DNA from: Lumbricus terrestris
Taxonomy: Eukaryota > Annelida > Clitellata > Crassiclitellata > Lumbricidae
Direction: 5' to 3'
NCBI GenBank assembly: GCA_949752735.1
Contig: OX457037.1
Span: 16,515,017-16,579,016, forward strand
Length of the DNA: 64,000 bases
Below the pieces are notes generated by a model. That model saw nothing but the letters and a program-made list of their open reading frames with translations, ran no database searches and was not told where the DNA came from. The position numbers and the translations under genes were made by a program. Shown here one piece after another: positions 49,403 through 60,010 of the stretch. Numbering within the stretch: position 1 is the stretch's first letter; each line of letters opens with the position of its first letter.

Positions 49403-51784
49403 ATGGATGCTGCAGCTTCTTTCGCACGGTCAGACGCTGCTGCTTTACGGACGACTTCGACACCCGCCGCCAGACGAGAAACGAACGCTTTGGACGATTC
49501 TGAGGTGAAATCCAGCCAATTTCTCGAAAAAATCGACTTCGATTTTCAGGACCTACCGAAGAAGGATCGGAAAACAGTGCTGCTTTCGGAAACCACCGCT
49601 GCGGACTCGAAACGCGTAGAAGATCTGAGTCATCTGATTGAATCAAGAAAGACCCCAATGAAAGCCGGAAAATTCGACGGATCCGGGTCTCTGGAGTCTT
49701 TTCTCGCCCAGTTTGAAGTGTGCTCCAGATACAATCGTTGGTCGAACAGTGACAAGGCGGACTTCTTGCGTTGCTCGTTGGAGAAATCTGCCGTTCAGCT
49801 CTTATGGGATTTTGGTGCGCAAGAAGATGTCACCTACGAACAACTCGTGGAGCGGTTGCGTCAAAGGTATGGCGCCGATGGACAGGCTGAAACGTTTCGG
49901 ACTCAATTGTATTATCGTCGCCAGAGACCGGACGAGAATCTAAGTGACCTTTTGCACGACATCCGACGATTGGTTGTCCTAGCCTACCCGGTTCCAACAA
50001 ACGCCACCACTGAGATAGTAGCGCGAGACGCATTCCTGGAAGCGATTCGTGATCGAGAACTATCTCTGAAAGTTCGAGAAAAAGAGCCGCGTACAATAGA
50101 CGAGGCTTACCGGATGGCTCTCCGATTGAATGCGTATAAAAACATGGGCGATGTCGATGACCGACGTCGAACGCCGAATCGTGTCAGAGGAGCGCAAGGC
50201 GGAGACGCGGGCGAACAACTCCAGGCACAACTCGACAGCTTTCTAGTCGCTCAAAGAAAGTGGCAACAGGAACTGGAGGAGAAGATGCTTCGGCGTATGG
50301 AAGAACTTCGAGAACCGCCCCGTGCTGCGGTTCCACAGAGAAACTTCGACGTCCAGCGGAATTCCGATGTCGACATCACCTGCTACAACTGCGGTCGTAC
50401 CGGCCACATTGCCCGTCGCTGCCGTCAGCCTCGTCGTTTTACCGGTCGCCCAAGAGAACCACGCACAACGGAAACTGCCGATCTGGAACCGGAAGAATCG
50501 GTAGCCAACAACCACACAGCCCATGAGCAGCCGAGAGTCTTCTCAAACAACGCCATATACGTCAAAGCTACCATCAACGGGCGACCCCGGACGTGTCTTG
50601 TCGATACAGGCTCGGAGGTAAGTATAGTGCCTTTTGATCACGTAGAGGAGCTAGAATTGCAACCCAGTACCCGCACCCTCCGTGCCGCCAATGGGTCTGA
50701 TATAAGAGTCCTGGGTCAGGTGACACTACCCCTTAAATTTTGGAGGGACTTTTCCATATCCAGTAACTTTTTGGTATCTGACCAAATTTGTGAGATAATG
50801 TTGGGTATGGATTGGTTACGCGCAAACCGATGCCGCATTGGGTTTGGTGTAGGTGCTGTTTTTATTGGGAGGAAACGCATTCCATTAGTCAAAGGGAATG
50901 GGTCGACCTGGTGTCGAAGAATTGTAGTTGCTGAGGAAATAGAAATAGCGCCTCGTTCGCAATGTGATGTTCCTTCAAAGACATTGTGTGGAAATTTAGC
51001 GGTCACCTCTTCTGCATGGATGACCGAGTCATCGGAAATTTTGCCGGGAGTACATGTAGCTCGAGTTTTGTTAGCAGATAAGACTAGCGAAGCGCCGGTA
51101 AGAATAGTAAACTTGGGAGAAAATGTCATTCGGTTACACCAGGATCAGTTAATTGGAGGATTACATCCTGTTCAGGTGGCTGAGGAAAACCAAGAAAGTG
51201 TAAATGCAAAGGTTAGTCTTGAGGAAAACCCTGTGAGAGACAGTCTGATTAGAGATTTTCCCGAGGAGGTGTTCACTGAGTCGAAGGACTGTTTAGGGGA
51301 ATCTTTGGACAATTATCAGGACGTAATTTCGGCGACAGAGACAGATCTAGGACGGACGACGGTGTGTGAACGTAAGATAGATACCGGTGATACTCGACCA
51401 GTGAGACAGCCCCTGGGAAAGCAGGCTAGAAAGCCTATGCACTATAGGGAAGCTATTGACCGACAACTGGACCAAATTTTAGAGACTGGAGTAGTAGAGA
51501 CTGTATGTAGCGGATGGGCGGTAATTATGGTTGTCCTGACCAGCATCTTTGGTTTTTGCATTGAGCATTGCCAAATGAATAAGTGTAGGAAGCTTAATCT
51601 CTGCTGTTTTACATGCAATGATTGGCGTTTAGACTTGAGAAAGGCTGATAAAATGACTTTTGTGAGACAAAGGAAATTTCGCTGGACGGTTATGCCCTTT
51701 GACCCTGGCGGGAATAACACGCGCTATTGGACTTGTTCCATGGACACATTGGACAGCCTAAAGGAAATTAACGTAGAATGGTAA
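49403..51784 (+). CDS. Gag-protease polyprotein with truncated reverse transcriptase, copy 1
   Basis: A 793-aa Ty3/gypsy-like protein. Residues about 85-245 are a retrotransposon Gag domain (KFDGSGSLESFLAQFE, SAVQLLWDF, RLRQRYG, RPDENLSDLLHDIRRL). A CCHC zinc knuckle CYNCGRTGHIARRC lies at 327-340, following a coiled, Gln/Glu-rich stretch. An aspartic protease follows, with CLVDTGSEVSIVP (catalytic DTG at 401-403) and the late EIMLGMDWL motif. From about 640 the start of an RT is readable (DLGRTTVCERKIDTGDTRPV, REAIDRQLDQILETGVVE, SGWAV). It then degenerates: FCIEHCQMNK and DKMTFVRQRKFRWTVMPFD are remnants separated by deletions. The YXDD box, RNase H and integrase are absent. Gag and protease may be functional; transposition would need pol from another element. 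Confidence 0.93.
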   Translation: MDAAASFARSDAAALRTTSTPAARRETNALDDSEVKSSQFLEKIDFDFQDLPKKDRKTVLLSETTAADSKRVEDLSHLIESRKTPMKAGKFDGSGSLESFLAQFEVCSRYNRWSNSDKADFLRCSLEKSAVQLLWDFGAQEDVTYEQLVERLRQRYGADGQAETFRTQLYYRRQRPDENLSDLLHDIRRLVVLAYPVPTNATTEIVARDAFLEAIRDRELSLKVREKEPRTIDEAYRMALRLNAYKNMGDVDDRRRTPNRVRGAQGGDAGEQLQAQLDSFLVAQRKWQQELEEKMLRRMEELREPPRAAVPQRNFDVQRNSDVDITCYNCGRTGHIARRCRQPRRFTGRPREPRTTETADLEPEESVANNHTAHEQPRVFSNNAIYVKATINGRPRTCLVDTGSEVSIVPFDHVEELELQPSTRTLRAANGSDIRVLGQVTLPLKFWRDFSISSNFLVSDQICEIMLGMDWLRANRCRIGFGVGAVFIGRKRIPLVKGNGSTWCRRIVVAEEIEIAPRSQCDVPSKTLCGNLAVTSSAWMTESSEILPGVHVARVLLADKTSEAPVRIVNLGENVIRLHQDQLIGGLHPVQVAEENQESVNAKVSLEENPVRDSLIRDFPEEVFTESKDCLGESLDNYQDVISATETDLGRTTVCERKIDTGDTRPVRQPLGKQARKPMHYREAIDRQLDQILETGVVETVCSGWAVIMVVLTSIFGFCIEHCQMNKCRKLNLCCFTCNDWRLDLRKADKMTFVRQRKFRWTVMPFDPGGNNTRYWTCSMDTLDSLKEINVEW

Positions 51785-52890
51785 GTGAGTTCAGAATGTG
51801 TCGCTGCCCTGTGCATGCTGAGAAAAAGGAGTGGATGGGTTTTGAGATTCTGCGTAGGGAAGTAAAGCGGCCCGCTCGGTTTAGGTAGACAACTAGAGTT
51901 ATTAAGCAGCCGTAGTAATGTACTTAGACAGCGATTGCAGTCTATTGTTCTTAGAAAGGCGTTAGGTAAGAAGTGCCTTCTATGGTTGCTTTTACGGTCG
52001 AATAGACTTGTAAAGTGAGTTGAACGGCAAAGCTCAGCTAGCGAATGCTCCAGCTGTTAGTTCTGTGCACTTTAGCGTAGACGCTCTGAGCGCTCTTGTT
52101 CTTATAGCTATGTAGCCCTTTGAGTTGTTGTAGCCTAATGTAGCGGCTTCTTGGGAAACTTTGGAATCTGCATAGTTAGTATAGCCGCTTTGCTTTTATT
52201 GCACATAGACAGCGAATGCTGCCTATGATGATTTGCATTTACGGGTAGCATTAGCTTATTGGACGGCTTTTAGCTTCTTGGGTGGCTTTCCAGCTTTAGT
52301 GCACATAGATTGAGACTTTTGTTTTCACCTGCGAGATAGTCCATGGTTGTTTTAGGGCACGTATGATTTTTAGGCGTTCTGGATGTTTAGGTCGCATACG
52401 ATTTCTAGGTGACAAGATGGCTTTAGTCTTTAGCGGTGGATGCCGAAGCAAATATGCTTTAGGGCGCGTTTTAATTTTAGGCGATCTGGACGCTTAGGGC
52501 ACATATAGCTTATAGGCAAAAGGATGGCTTTAGGCCCTATTAGTGGATGTCAGCAGTTAAGTATTTTTAGGACAGAGTGCTTACCAGAAAAGTTTTGGGC
52601 ACGCATAGTCACAGAGCAGCAAGAGCACATAGGGCACGTATAAGTACTATGGGGCCAGAGTGTTTGGGTAGCATGTAGAGTAAGATAGTTAAGATTTTGC
52701 CCAAATGGGGAGTTTTAAAAATTTATTAATCCTTGTGGGAGGTATTTTTGTCTTTACGGTGGACTTACGAGCCTCTGGGGTAGTATAGTTAAGGGTGAGT
52801 TTATGTAATTAATTGACCTTGGACGAGGTTTTGCCTTGGTTTTAATTATTTTATTGTTCCCAAAGAGGGCTTTGGGCATTTTTGGTGGCC
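51785..52890 (+). other. Non-coding 3' part of internal region, copy 1
   Basis: Where RT, RNase H and integrase would lie there are about 1.1 kb without a long frame. Degenerate phrases recur: TTTAGGGCACGTATGATTTT, TTTAGGTCGCATACGATTTC, TTTAGGGCGCGTTTTAATTT, TTAGGGCACATATAGC, each followed by GGCGATCTGGA/GGCTTTAG words. This may be an old tandem array that replaced pol. Copy 2 occupies 56949-58054. Confidence 0.7.
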
Positions 52891-52899
52891 ATGGAGGGG
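52891..52899 (+). other. Polypurine tract
   Basis: ATGGAGGGG immediately before the LTR start, the expected plus-strand primer site. The second copy is at 58055-58063. Confidence 0.7.
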
Positions 52900-54425
52900 T
52901 GTAGCGGACCTGCCTGGGCGCTAATTTTTTGTAAAATTGCTCCTCTACGTTTCCTTGTATGTTCTCTGTGTTCCCTTGTGTTCTATATGTTCCCTTATGT
53001 TCCCTTATGTTCCTTATGTTCCTTGATGTTCCCTCATGTTCCTTATGTTCCCTTGTGTTCCTTGATGTTCCCTCGTGTTCCCTGATGTTCTGTTATGTTC
53101 CTTGATGTTCCCTATGTTCCCTCATGTTCCGTTATGTTCCCTATGTTCCCTCAATGTTCCTGATGTTCCCTCGATGTTCCTTATGTTCCTGATGTTCTCG
53201 TATGTTCCTTATGTTCCTTTGATGTTCCCTCATGTTCCCTCGTGTTCCGTATGTTCCCTTGATGTTCCCTCGTGTTCCTTATGTTCCCTATGTTCCTTTT
53301 ATGTTCTGCGATGTTCCTTTTATGTTCTGTTATGTTCCTTGATGTTCCTTATGTTCCTTGATGTTCCCTATGTTCCTTTGATGTTTCCTCATGTTCCCTC
53401 ATGTTCTGTATGTTCCTTGATGTTCCCTATGTTCTCTTGATGTTCCCTCGTGTTCTGTATGTTCCCTCGTGTTCCGTATGTTCCCTATGTTCTGTTATGT
53501 TCCCTATGTTCCCTTGATGTTCCTTATGTTCCCTATGTTCTGTCATGTTCCTTTGATGTTCCTTATGTTCTCTATGTTCTGTTATGTTTCCTATGTTCCC
53601 TTGTGTTCCCTATGTTCCCTTGTGTTCCGTATGTTCCGTATGTTCCCTTATGTTCCCTATGTTCCCGCGTGTTCCCTATGTTCCCCTCCGAGCCTGGTCG
53701 GCTATAAAAGGAGCCGGCAGTCAACAGTCGACGGTCAGTGGGGTGCAGTCGACAGAGAGAGTAAAGTGCAGTCGGTCGAGGGTCAGTCAACAGTCGACGG
53801 TCAGTGCAGTCGACAGTGTAGTCAGTCAGTGCCGGAGTCAGTAAGTGAAGCGACGGTCAGTCAAGCGTCAGTCGTCACGTCTGTCAGTCGAACGTCGGCC
53901 AGTCAGTGAGTCGCAAGAACAGTCACGTCGCAAGAACAGTCACGTCGCAAGAACAGTCACGTCGCAGGCCAGTCAGTACAGCCAGTCGACACGTTGGTCG
54001 CCGGTCGGTCATACATCGGCGGCTCAGTCAGCGGACTCCCTCGATCACCGTCGGTCAGCGGACTCAGACACCGTCCGCTCAGTCACTCGGCGAACTGTGG
54101 TTAGTCAGTTATCGTGAAGAACATTGTCGTCGCTCCGACTTGCGGAACTGTATTGCGGCGGACACTTTGACACTCGGTTGCGGTTCGAAGTAAGGTGTTT
54201 CAGACTGCGGAATTCGACAAGTGAAAGTTACGGTCAGAACAGTGAAACATTGCGTTGAACTTGTCTGAAGGATTATTGCAGTTTACTTCGTAATAAAGTT
54301 GTTCATCTTCTTCAAGTCTCCTAATAGACTATTAGGAGCCGTACCCTGCCTTACCACTAGAGAGAGAGAACGGTCCGGGGGCAACGTCATCCTGGTGCCA
54401 AGTTCGAACCCCCGGGTCCGCCACA
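52900..54425 (+). repeat. LTR 2 (1526 bp), shared by both units
   Basis: Serves as 3' LTR of unit 1 and 5' LTR of unit 2. Differs from LTR 1 by the 19-bp insertion near 53000, A/G at 48863 versus 54027, and a C/T in the decamer array (about 53570). TATA and AATAAA are conserved. Confidence 0.95.
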
Positions 54426-54566
54426 AATGGTACCAGAAGTGGGGTACATTTGTTTCTGTTCTTCGGTGGACTTTCGTCGGAATTGAATTCTGAACTCTGT
54501 GGACGATTCAATTTGTTTTTCTGAACTCTGCCGTTTCGTTGGATCTGGATTTTCGATTCTGCAAGA

Positions 54567-56948
54567 ATGGATGCTGCAGCTTCTTTCGCACGGTCAGACG
54601 CTGCTGCTTTACGGACGACTTCGACACCCGCCGCCAGACGAGAAACGAACGCTTTGGACGATTCTGAGGTGAAATCCAGCCAATTTCTCGAAAAAATCGA
54701 CTTCGATTTTCAGGACCTACCGAAGAAGGATCGGAAAACAGTGCTGCTTTCGGAAACCACCGCTGCGGACTCGAAACGCGTAGAAGATCTGAGTCATCTG
54801 ATTGAATCAAGAAAGACCCCAATGAAAGCCGGAAAATTCGACGGATCCGGGTCTCTGGAGTCTTTTCTCGCCCAGTTTGAAGTGTGCTCCAGATACAATC
54901 GTTGGTCGAACAGTGACAAGGCGGACTTCTTGCGTTGCTCGTTGGAGAAATCTGCCGTTCAGCTCTTATGGGATTTTGGTGCGCAAGAAGATGTCACCTA
55001 CGAACAACTCGTGGAGCGGTTGCGTCAAAGGTATGGCGCCGATGGACAGGCTGAAACGTTTCGGACTCAATTGTATTATCGTCGCCAGAGACCGGACGAG
55101 AATCTAAGTGACCTTTTGCACGACATCCGACGATTGGTTGTCCTAGCCTACCCGGTTCCAACAAACGCCACCACTGAGATAGTAGCGCGAGACGCATTCC
55201 TGGAAGCGATTCGTGATCGAGAACTATCTCTGAAAGTTCGAGAAAAAGAGCCGCGTACAATAGACGAGGCTTACCGGATGGCTCTCCGATTGAATGCGTA
55301 TAAAAACATGGGCGATGTCGATGACCGACGTCGAACGCCGAATCGTGTCAGAGGAGCGCAAGGCGGAGACGCGGGCGAACAACTCCAGGCACAACTCGAC
55401 AGCTTTCTAGTCGCTCAAAGAAAGTGGCAACAGGAACTGGAGGAGAAGATGCTTCGGCGTATGGAAGAACTTCGAGAACCGCCCCGTGCTGCGGTTCCAC
55501 AGAAAAACTTCGACGTCCAGCGGAATTCCGATGTCGACATCACCTGCTACAACTGCGGTCGTACCGGCCACATTGCCCGTCGCTGCCGTCAGCCTCGTCG
55601 TTTTACCGGTCGCCCAAGAGAACCACGCACAACGGAAACTGCCGATCTGGAACCGGAAGAATCGGTAGCCAACAACCACACAGCCCATGAGCAGCCGAGA
55701 GTCTTCTCAAACAACGCCATATACGTCAAAGCTACCATCAACGGGCGACCCCGGACGTGTCTTGTCGATACAGGCTCGGAGGTAAGTATAGTGCCTTTTG
55801 ATCACGTAGAGGAGCTAGAATTGCAACCCAGTACCCGCACCCTCCGTGCCGCCAATGGGTCTGATATAAGAGTCCTGGGTCAGGTGACACTACCCCTTAA
55901 ATTTTGGAGGGACTTTTCCATATCCAGTAACTTTTTGGTATCTGACCAAATTTGTGAGATAATGTTGGGTATGGATTGGTTACGCGCAAACCGATGCCGC
56001 ATTGGGTTTGGTGTAGGTGCTGTTTTTATTGGGAGGAAACGCATTCCATTAGTCAAAGGGAATGGGTCGACCTGGTGTCGAAGAATTGTAGTTGCTGAGG
56101 AAATAGAAATAGCGCCTCGTTCGCAATGTGATGTTCCTTCAAAGACATTGTGTGGAAATTTAGCGGTCACCTCTTCTGCATGGATGACCGAGTCATCGGA
56201 AATTTTGCCGGGAGTACATGTAGCTCGAGTTTTGTTAGCAGATAAGACTAGCGAAGCGCCGGTAAGAATAGTAAACTTGGGAGAAAATGTCATTCGGTTA
56301 CACCAGGATCAGTTAATTGGAGGATTACATCCTGTTCAGGTGGCTGAGGAAAACCAAGAAAGTGTAAATGCAAAGGTTAGTCTTGAGGAAAACCCTGTGA
56401 GAGACAGTCTGATTAGAGATTTTCCCGAGGAGGTGTTCACTGAGTCGAAGGACTGTTTAGGGGAATCTTTGGACAATTATCAGGACGTAATTTCGGCGAC
56501 AGAGACAGATCTAGGACGGACGACGGTGTGTGAACGTAAGATAGATACCGGTGATACTCGACCAGTGAGACAGCCCCTGGGAAAGCAGGCTAGAAAGCCT
56601 ATGCACTATAGGGAAGCTATTGACCGACAACTGGACCAAATTTTAGAGACTGGAGTAGTAGAGACTGTATGTAGCGGATGGGCGGTAATTATGGTTGTCC
56701 TGACCAGCATCTTTGGTTTTTGCATTGAGCATTGCCAAATGAATAAGTGTAGGAAGCTTAATCTCTGCTGTTTTACATGCAATGATTGGCGTTTAGACTT
56801 GAGAAAGGCTGATAAAATGACTTTTGTGAGACAAAGGAAATTTCGCTGGACGGTTATGCCCTTTGACCCTGGCGGGAATAACACGCGCTATTGGACTTGT
56901 TCCATGGACACATTGGACAGCCTAAAGGAAATTAACGTAGAATGGTAA
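54567..56948 (+). CDS. Gag-protease polyprotein with truncated reverse transcriptase, copy 2
   Basis: Same 793-aa architecture as the frame at 49403-51784. The only amino-acid change seen is residue 313, Lys instead of Arg (AVPQKNFD), just before the zinc knuckle. The RT truncation and degenerate C-terminus are identical, so the damage predates the duplication. The open frame being intact in both copies, while pol is already lost, fits a non-autonomous lineage that keeps gag-protease. Confidence 0.93.
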   Translation: MDAAASFARSDAAALRTTSTPAARRETNALDDSEVKSSQFLEKIDFDFQDLPKKDRKTVLLSETTAADSKRVEDLSHLIESRKTPMKAGKFDGSGSLESFLAQFEVCSRYNRWSNSDKADFLRCSLEKSAVQLLWDFGAQEDVTYEQLVERLRQRYGADGQAETFRTQLYYRRQRPDENLSDLLHDIRRLVVLAYPVPTNATTEIVARDAFLEAIRDRELSLKVREKEPRTIDEAYRMALRLNAYKNMGDVDDRRRTPNRVRGAQGGDAGEQLQAQLDSFLVAQRKWQQELEEKMLRRMEELREPPRAAVPQKNFDVQRNSDVDITCYNCGRTGHIARRCRQPRRFTGRPREPRTTETADLEPEESVANNHTAHEQPRVFSNNAIYVKATINGRPRTCLVDTGSEVSIVPFDHVEELELQPSTRTLRAANGSDIRVLGQVTLPLKFWRDFSISSNFLVSDQICEIMLGMDWLRANRCRIGFGVGAVFIGRKRIPLVKGNGSTWCRRIVVAEEIEIAPRSQCDVPSKTLCGNLAVTSSAWMTESSEILPGVHVARVLLADKTSEAPVRIVNLGENVIRLHQDQLIGGLHPVQVAEENQESVNAKVSLEENPVRDSLIRDFPEEVFTESKDCLGESLDNYQDVISATETDLGRTTVCERKIDTGDTRPVRQPLGKQARKPMHYREAIDRQLDQILETGVVETVCSGWAVIMVVLTSIFGFCIEHCQMNKCRKLNLCCFTCNDWRLDLRKADKMTFVRQRKFRWTVMPFDPGGNNTRYWTCSMDTLDSLKEINVEW

Positions 56949-58054
56949 GTGAGTTCAGAATGTGTCGCTGCCCTGTGCATGCTGAGAAAAAGGAGTGGAT
57001 GGGTTTTGAGATTCTGCGTAGGGAAGTAAAGCGGCCCGCTCGGTTTAGGTAGACAACTAGAGTTATTAAGCAGCCGTAGTAATGTACTTAGACAGCGATT
57101 GCAGTCTATTGTTCTTAGAAAGGCGTTAGGTAAGAAGTGCCTTCTATGGTTGCTTTTACGGTCGAATAGACTTGTAAAGTGAGTTGAACGGCAAAGCTCA
57201 GCTAGCGAATGCTCCAGCTGTTAGTTCTGTGCACTTTAGCGTAGACGCTCTGAGCGCTCTTGTTCTTATAGCTATGTAGCCCTTTGAGTTGTTGTAGCCT
57301 AATGTAGCGGCTTCTTGGGAAACTTTGGAATCTGCATAGTTAGTATAGCCGCTTTGCTTTTATTGCACATAGACAGCGAATGCTGCCTATGATGATTTGC
57401 ATTTACGGGTAGCATTAGCTTATTGGACGGCTTTTAGCTTCTTGGGTGGCTTTCCAGCTTTAGTGCACATAGATTGAGACTTTTGTTTTCACCTGCGAGA
57501 TAGTCCATGGTTGTTTTAGGGCACGTATGATTTTTAGGCGTTCTGGATGTTTAGGTCGCATACGATTTCTAGGTGACAAGATGGCTTTAGTCTTTAGCGG
57601 TGGATGCCGAAGCAAATATGCTTTAGGGCGCGTTTTAATTTTAGGCGATCTGGACGCTTAGGGCACATATAGCTTATAGGCAAAAGGATGGCTTTAGGCC
57701 CTATTAGTGGATGTCAGCAGTTAAGTATTTTTAGGACAGAGTGCTTACCAGAAAAGTTTTGGGCACGCATAGTCACAGAGCAGCAAGAGCACATAGGGCA
57801 CGTATAAGTACTATGGGGCCAGAGTGTTTGGGTAGCATGTAGAGTAAGATAGTTAAGATTTTGCCCAAATGGGGAGTTTTAAAAATTTATTAATCCTTGT
57901 GGGAGGTATTTTTGTCTTTACGGTGGACTTACGAGCCTCTGGGGTAGTATAGTTAAGGGTGAGTTTATGTAATTAATTGACCTTGGACGAGGTTTTGCCT
58001 TGGTTTTAATTATTTTATTGTTCCCAAAGAGGGCTTTGGGCATTTTTGGTGGCC
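56949..58054 (+). other. Non-coding 3' part of internal region, copy 2
   Basis: Matches copy 1 base for base wherever compared by eye. Confidence 0.7.
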
Positions 58055-58063
58055 ATGGAGGGG

Positions 58064-59589
58064 TGTAGCGGACCTGCCTGGGCGCTAATTTTTTGTAAAA
58101 TTGCTCCTCTACGTTTCCTTGTATGTTCTCTGTGTTCCCTTGTGTTCTATATGTTCCCTTATGTTCCCTTATGTTCCTTATGTTCCTTGATGTTCCCTCA
58201 TGTTCCTTATGTTCCCTTGTGTTCCTTGATGTTCCCTCGTGTTCCCTGATGTTCTGTTATGTTCCTTGATGTTCCCTATGTTCCCTCATGTTCCGTTATG
58301 TTCCCTATGTTCCCTCAATGTTCCTGATGTTCCCTCGATGTTCCTTATGTTCCTGATGTTCTCGTATGTTCCTTATGTTCCTTTGATGTTCCCTCATGTT
58401 CCCTCGTGTTCCGTATGTTCCCTTGATGTTCCCTCGTGTTCCTTATGTTCCCTATGTTCCTTTTATGTTCTGCGATGTTCCTTTTATGTTCTGTTATGTT
58501 CCTTGATGTTCCTTATGTTCCTTGATGTTCCCTATGTTCCTTTGATGTTTCCTCATGTTCCCTCATGTTCTGTATGTTCCTTGATGTTCCCTATGTTCTC
58601 TTGATGTTCCCTCGTGTTCTGTATGTTCCCTCGTGTTCCGTATGTTCCCTATGTTCTGTTATGTTCCCTATGTTCCCTTGATGTTCCTTATGTTCCCTAT
58701 GTTCTGTCATGTTCCTTTGATGTTCCTTATGTTCCCTATGTTCTGTTATGTTTCCTATGTTCCCTTGTGTTCCCTATGTTCCCTTGTATTCCGTATGTTC
58801 CGTATGTTCCCTTATGTTCCCTATGTTCCCGCGTGTTCCCTATGTTCCCCTCCGAGCCTGGTCGGCTATAAAAGGAGCCGGCAGTCAACAGTCGACGGTC
58901 AGTGGGGTGCAGTCGACAGAGAGAGTAAAGTGCAGTCGGTCGAGGGTCAGTCAACAGTCGACGGTCAGTGCAGTCGACAGTGTAGTCAGTCAGTGCCGGA
59001 GTCAGTAAGTGAAGCGACGGTCAGTCAAGCGTCAGTCGTCACGTCTGTCAGTCGAACGTCGGCCAGTCAGTGAGTCGCAAGAACAGTCACGTCGCAAGAA
59101 CAGTCACGTCGCAAGAACAGTCACGTCGCAGGCCAGTCAGTACAGCCAGTCGACACGTTGGTCGCCGGTCGGTCATACATCGGCGGCTCAGTCAGCGGAC
59201 TCCCTCGATCACCGTCGGTCAGCGGACTCAGACACCGTCCGCTCAGTCACTCGGCGAACTGTGGTTAGTCAGTTATCGTGAAGAACATTGTCGTCGCTCC
59301 GACTTGCGGAACTGTATTGCGGCGGACACTTTGACACTCGGTTGCGGTTCGAAGTAAGGTGTTTCAGACTGCGGAATTCGACAAGTGAAAGTTACGGTCA
59401 GAACAGTGAAACATTGCGTTGAACTTGTCTGAAGGATTATTGCAGTTTACTTCGTAATAAAGTTGTTCATCTTCTTCAAGTCTCCTAATAGACTATTAGG
59501 AGCCGTACCCTGCCTTACCACTAGAGAGAGAGAACGGTCCGGGGGCAACGTCATCCTGGTGCCAAGTTCGAACCCCCGGGTCCGCCACA
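58064..59589 (+). repeat. LTR 3 (1526 bp)
   Basis: 3'-most LTR, followed by CTAT. One private difference was seen in the decamer array (CTTGTATTCC instead of CTTGTGTTCC, about 58788). Shares the 19-bp segment with LTR 2. Confidence 0.95.
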
Positions 59590-59593
59590 CTAT

Positions 59594-60010
59594 TTCAATT
59601 GTAATTGTAATTGAACATTTATATAGCGCCGCTCACAGATTCAGTGGCGCTCCCGACCCAAGCTAGTGCTCACCCCTAACAAATAGTATAGTTTTCAGAC
59701 GTTTACGGAACAGGGGAAGAGAAAGGCCAAGAAGCTCAGAACGGAGCTTGTGAGGAAGGCGGTTCCAACAAGTAGGACCAAGATATGCGAAGCTTCTGGA
59801 CTGGGCCGTAGCTCCACGCATGCGCGGGACAACTAGAAGGCCATTGGCAGCAGATCGAAGGGCAGAGCGGCCAGGAAGAGTGGAGACCAAGTTACACAGT
59901 GCCCGAAGATAAGAGGGGGCTACCCCGAGAAGAGAGTTGCGCATAAGAGTCAGTATCTTGAACTCAATGCGCTGAGGTACAATGACATGGGTGCTGTCAT
60001 TTGACAATTT
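59594..60010 (-). pseudogene. L2/CR1-type LINE 3' end
   Basis: The minus-strand frame 60007-59663 reads QRIEFKILTLMRNSLLGVAP, SYLRALCNLV, GLLVVPRMRGATAQSRSFAY, GPTCWNRLPHKLRSELL and LFRKRLKTILF, the well-conserved C-terminal end of L2/CR1-type ORF2. It is followed by a short 3' UTR (GGCGCTATATAAATG) and an (ATTACA)n-like tail (59597-59616). One of the least decayed LINE pieces in the window. The LTR array inserted immediately downstream of its tail. Confidence 0.82.

Larger units (their letters stand above)
47751..59593 (+). mobile_element. Tandem LTR retrotransposon array: LTR-int-LTR-int-LTR
   Basis: Three LTRs (47755-49261, 52900-54425, 58064-59589) alternate with two internal regions (49262-52899, 54426-58063; 3638 bp each). 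The repeat period is 5164 bp. The array is bounded outside by the 4-bp duplication CTAT (47751-47754 and 59590-59593), while internal junctions have no duplication: the purine tract runs straight into the LTR. LTRs start TGTAGCGGAC and end GTCCGCCACA. The coding part is Ty3/gypsy-like. Copies differ at only a handful of bases seen by eye (one Arg/Lys change in the ORF, a 19-bp indel and a few substitutions in LTRs), so the array is very young or an assembly artefact. Confidence 0.95.

Noticed and set aside
49344..49658. Minus-strand frames across the Gag region (e.g. 104, 137 and 92 codons)
   Set aside because: Shadows of the 793-aa plus-strand frame.
54567..56948. Treating the two 793-aa frames as host domesticated Gag genes
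   Set aside because: They lie between matching LTRs with PBS and PPT and duplicate together with them, so they belong to a young transposon.
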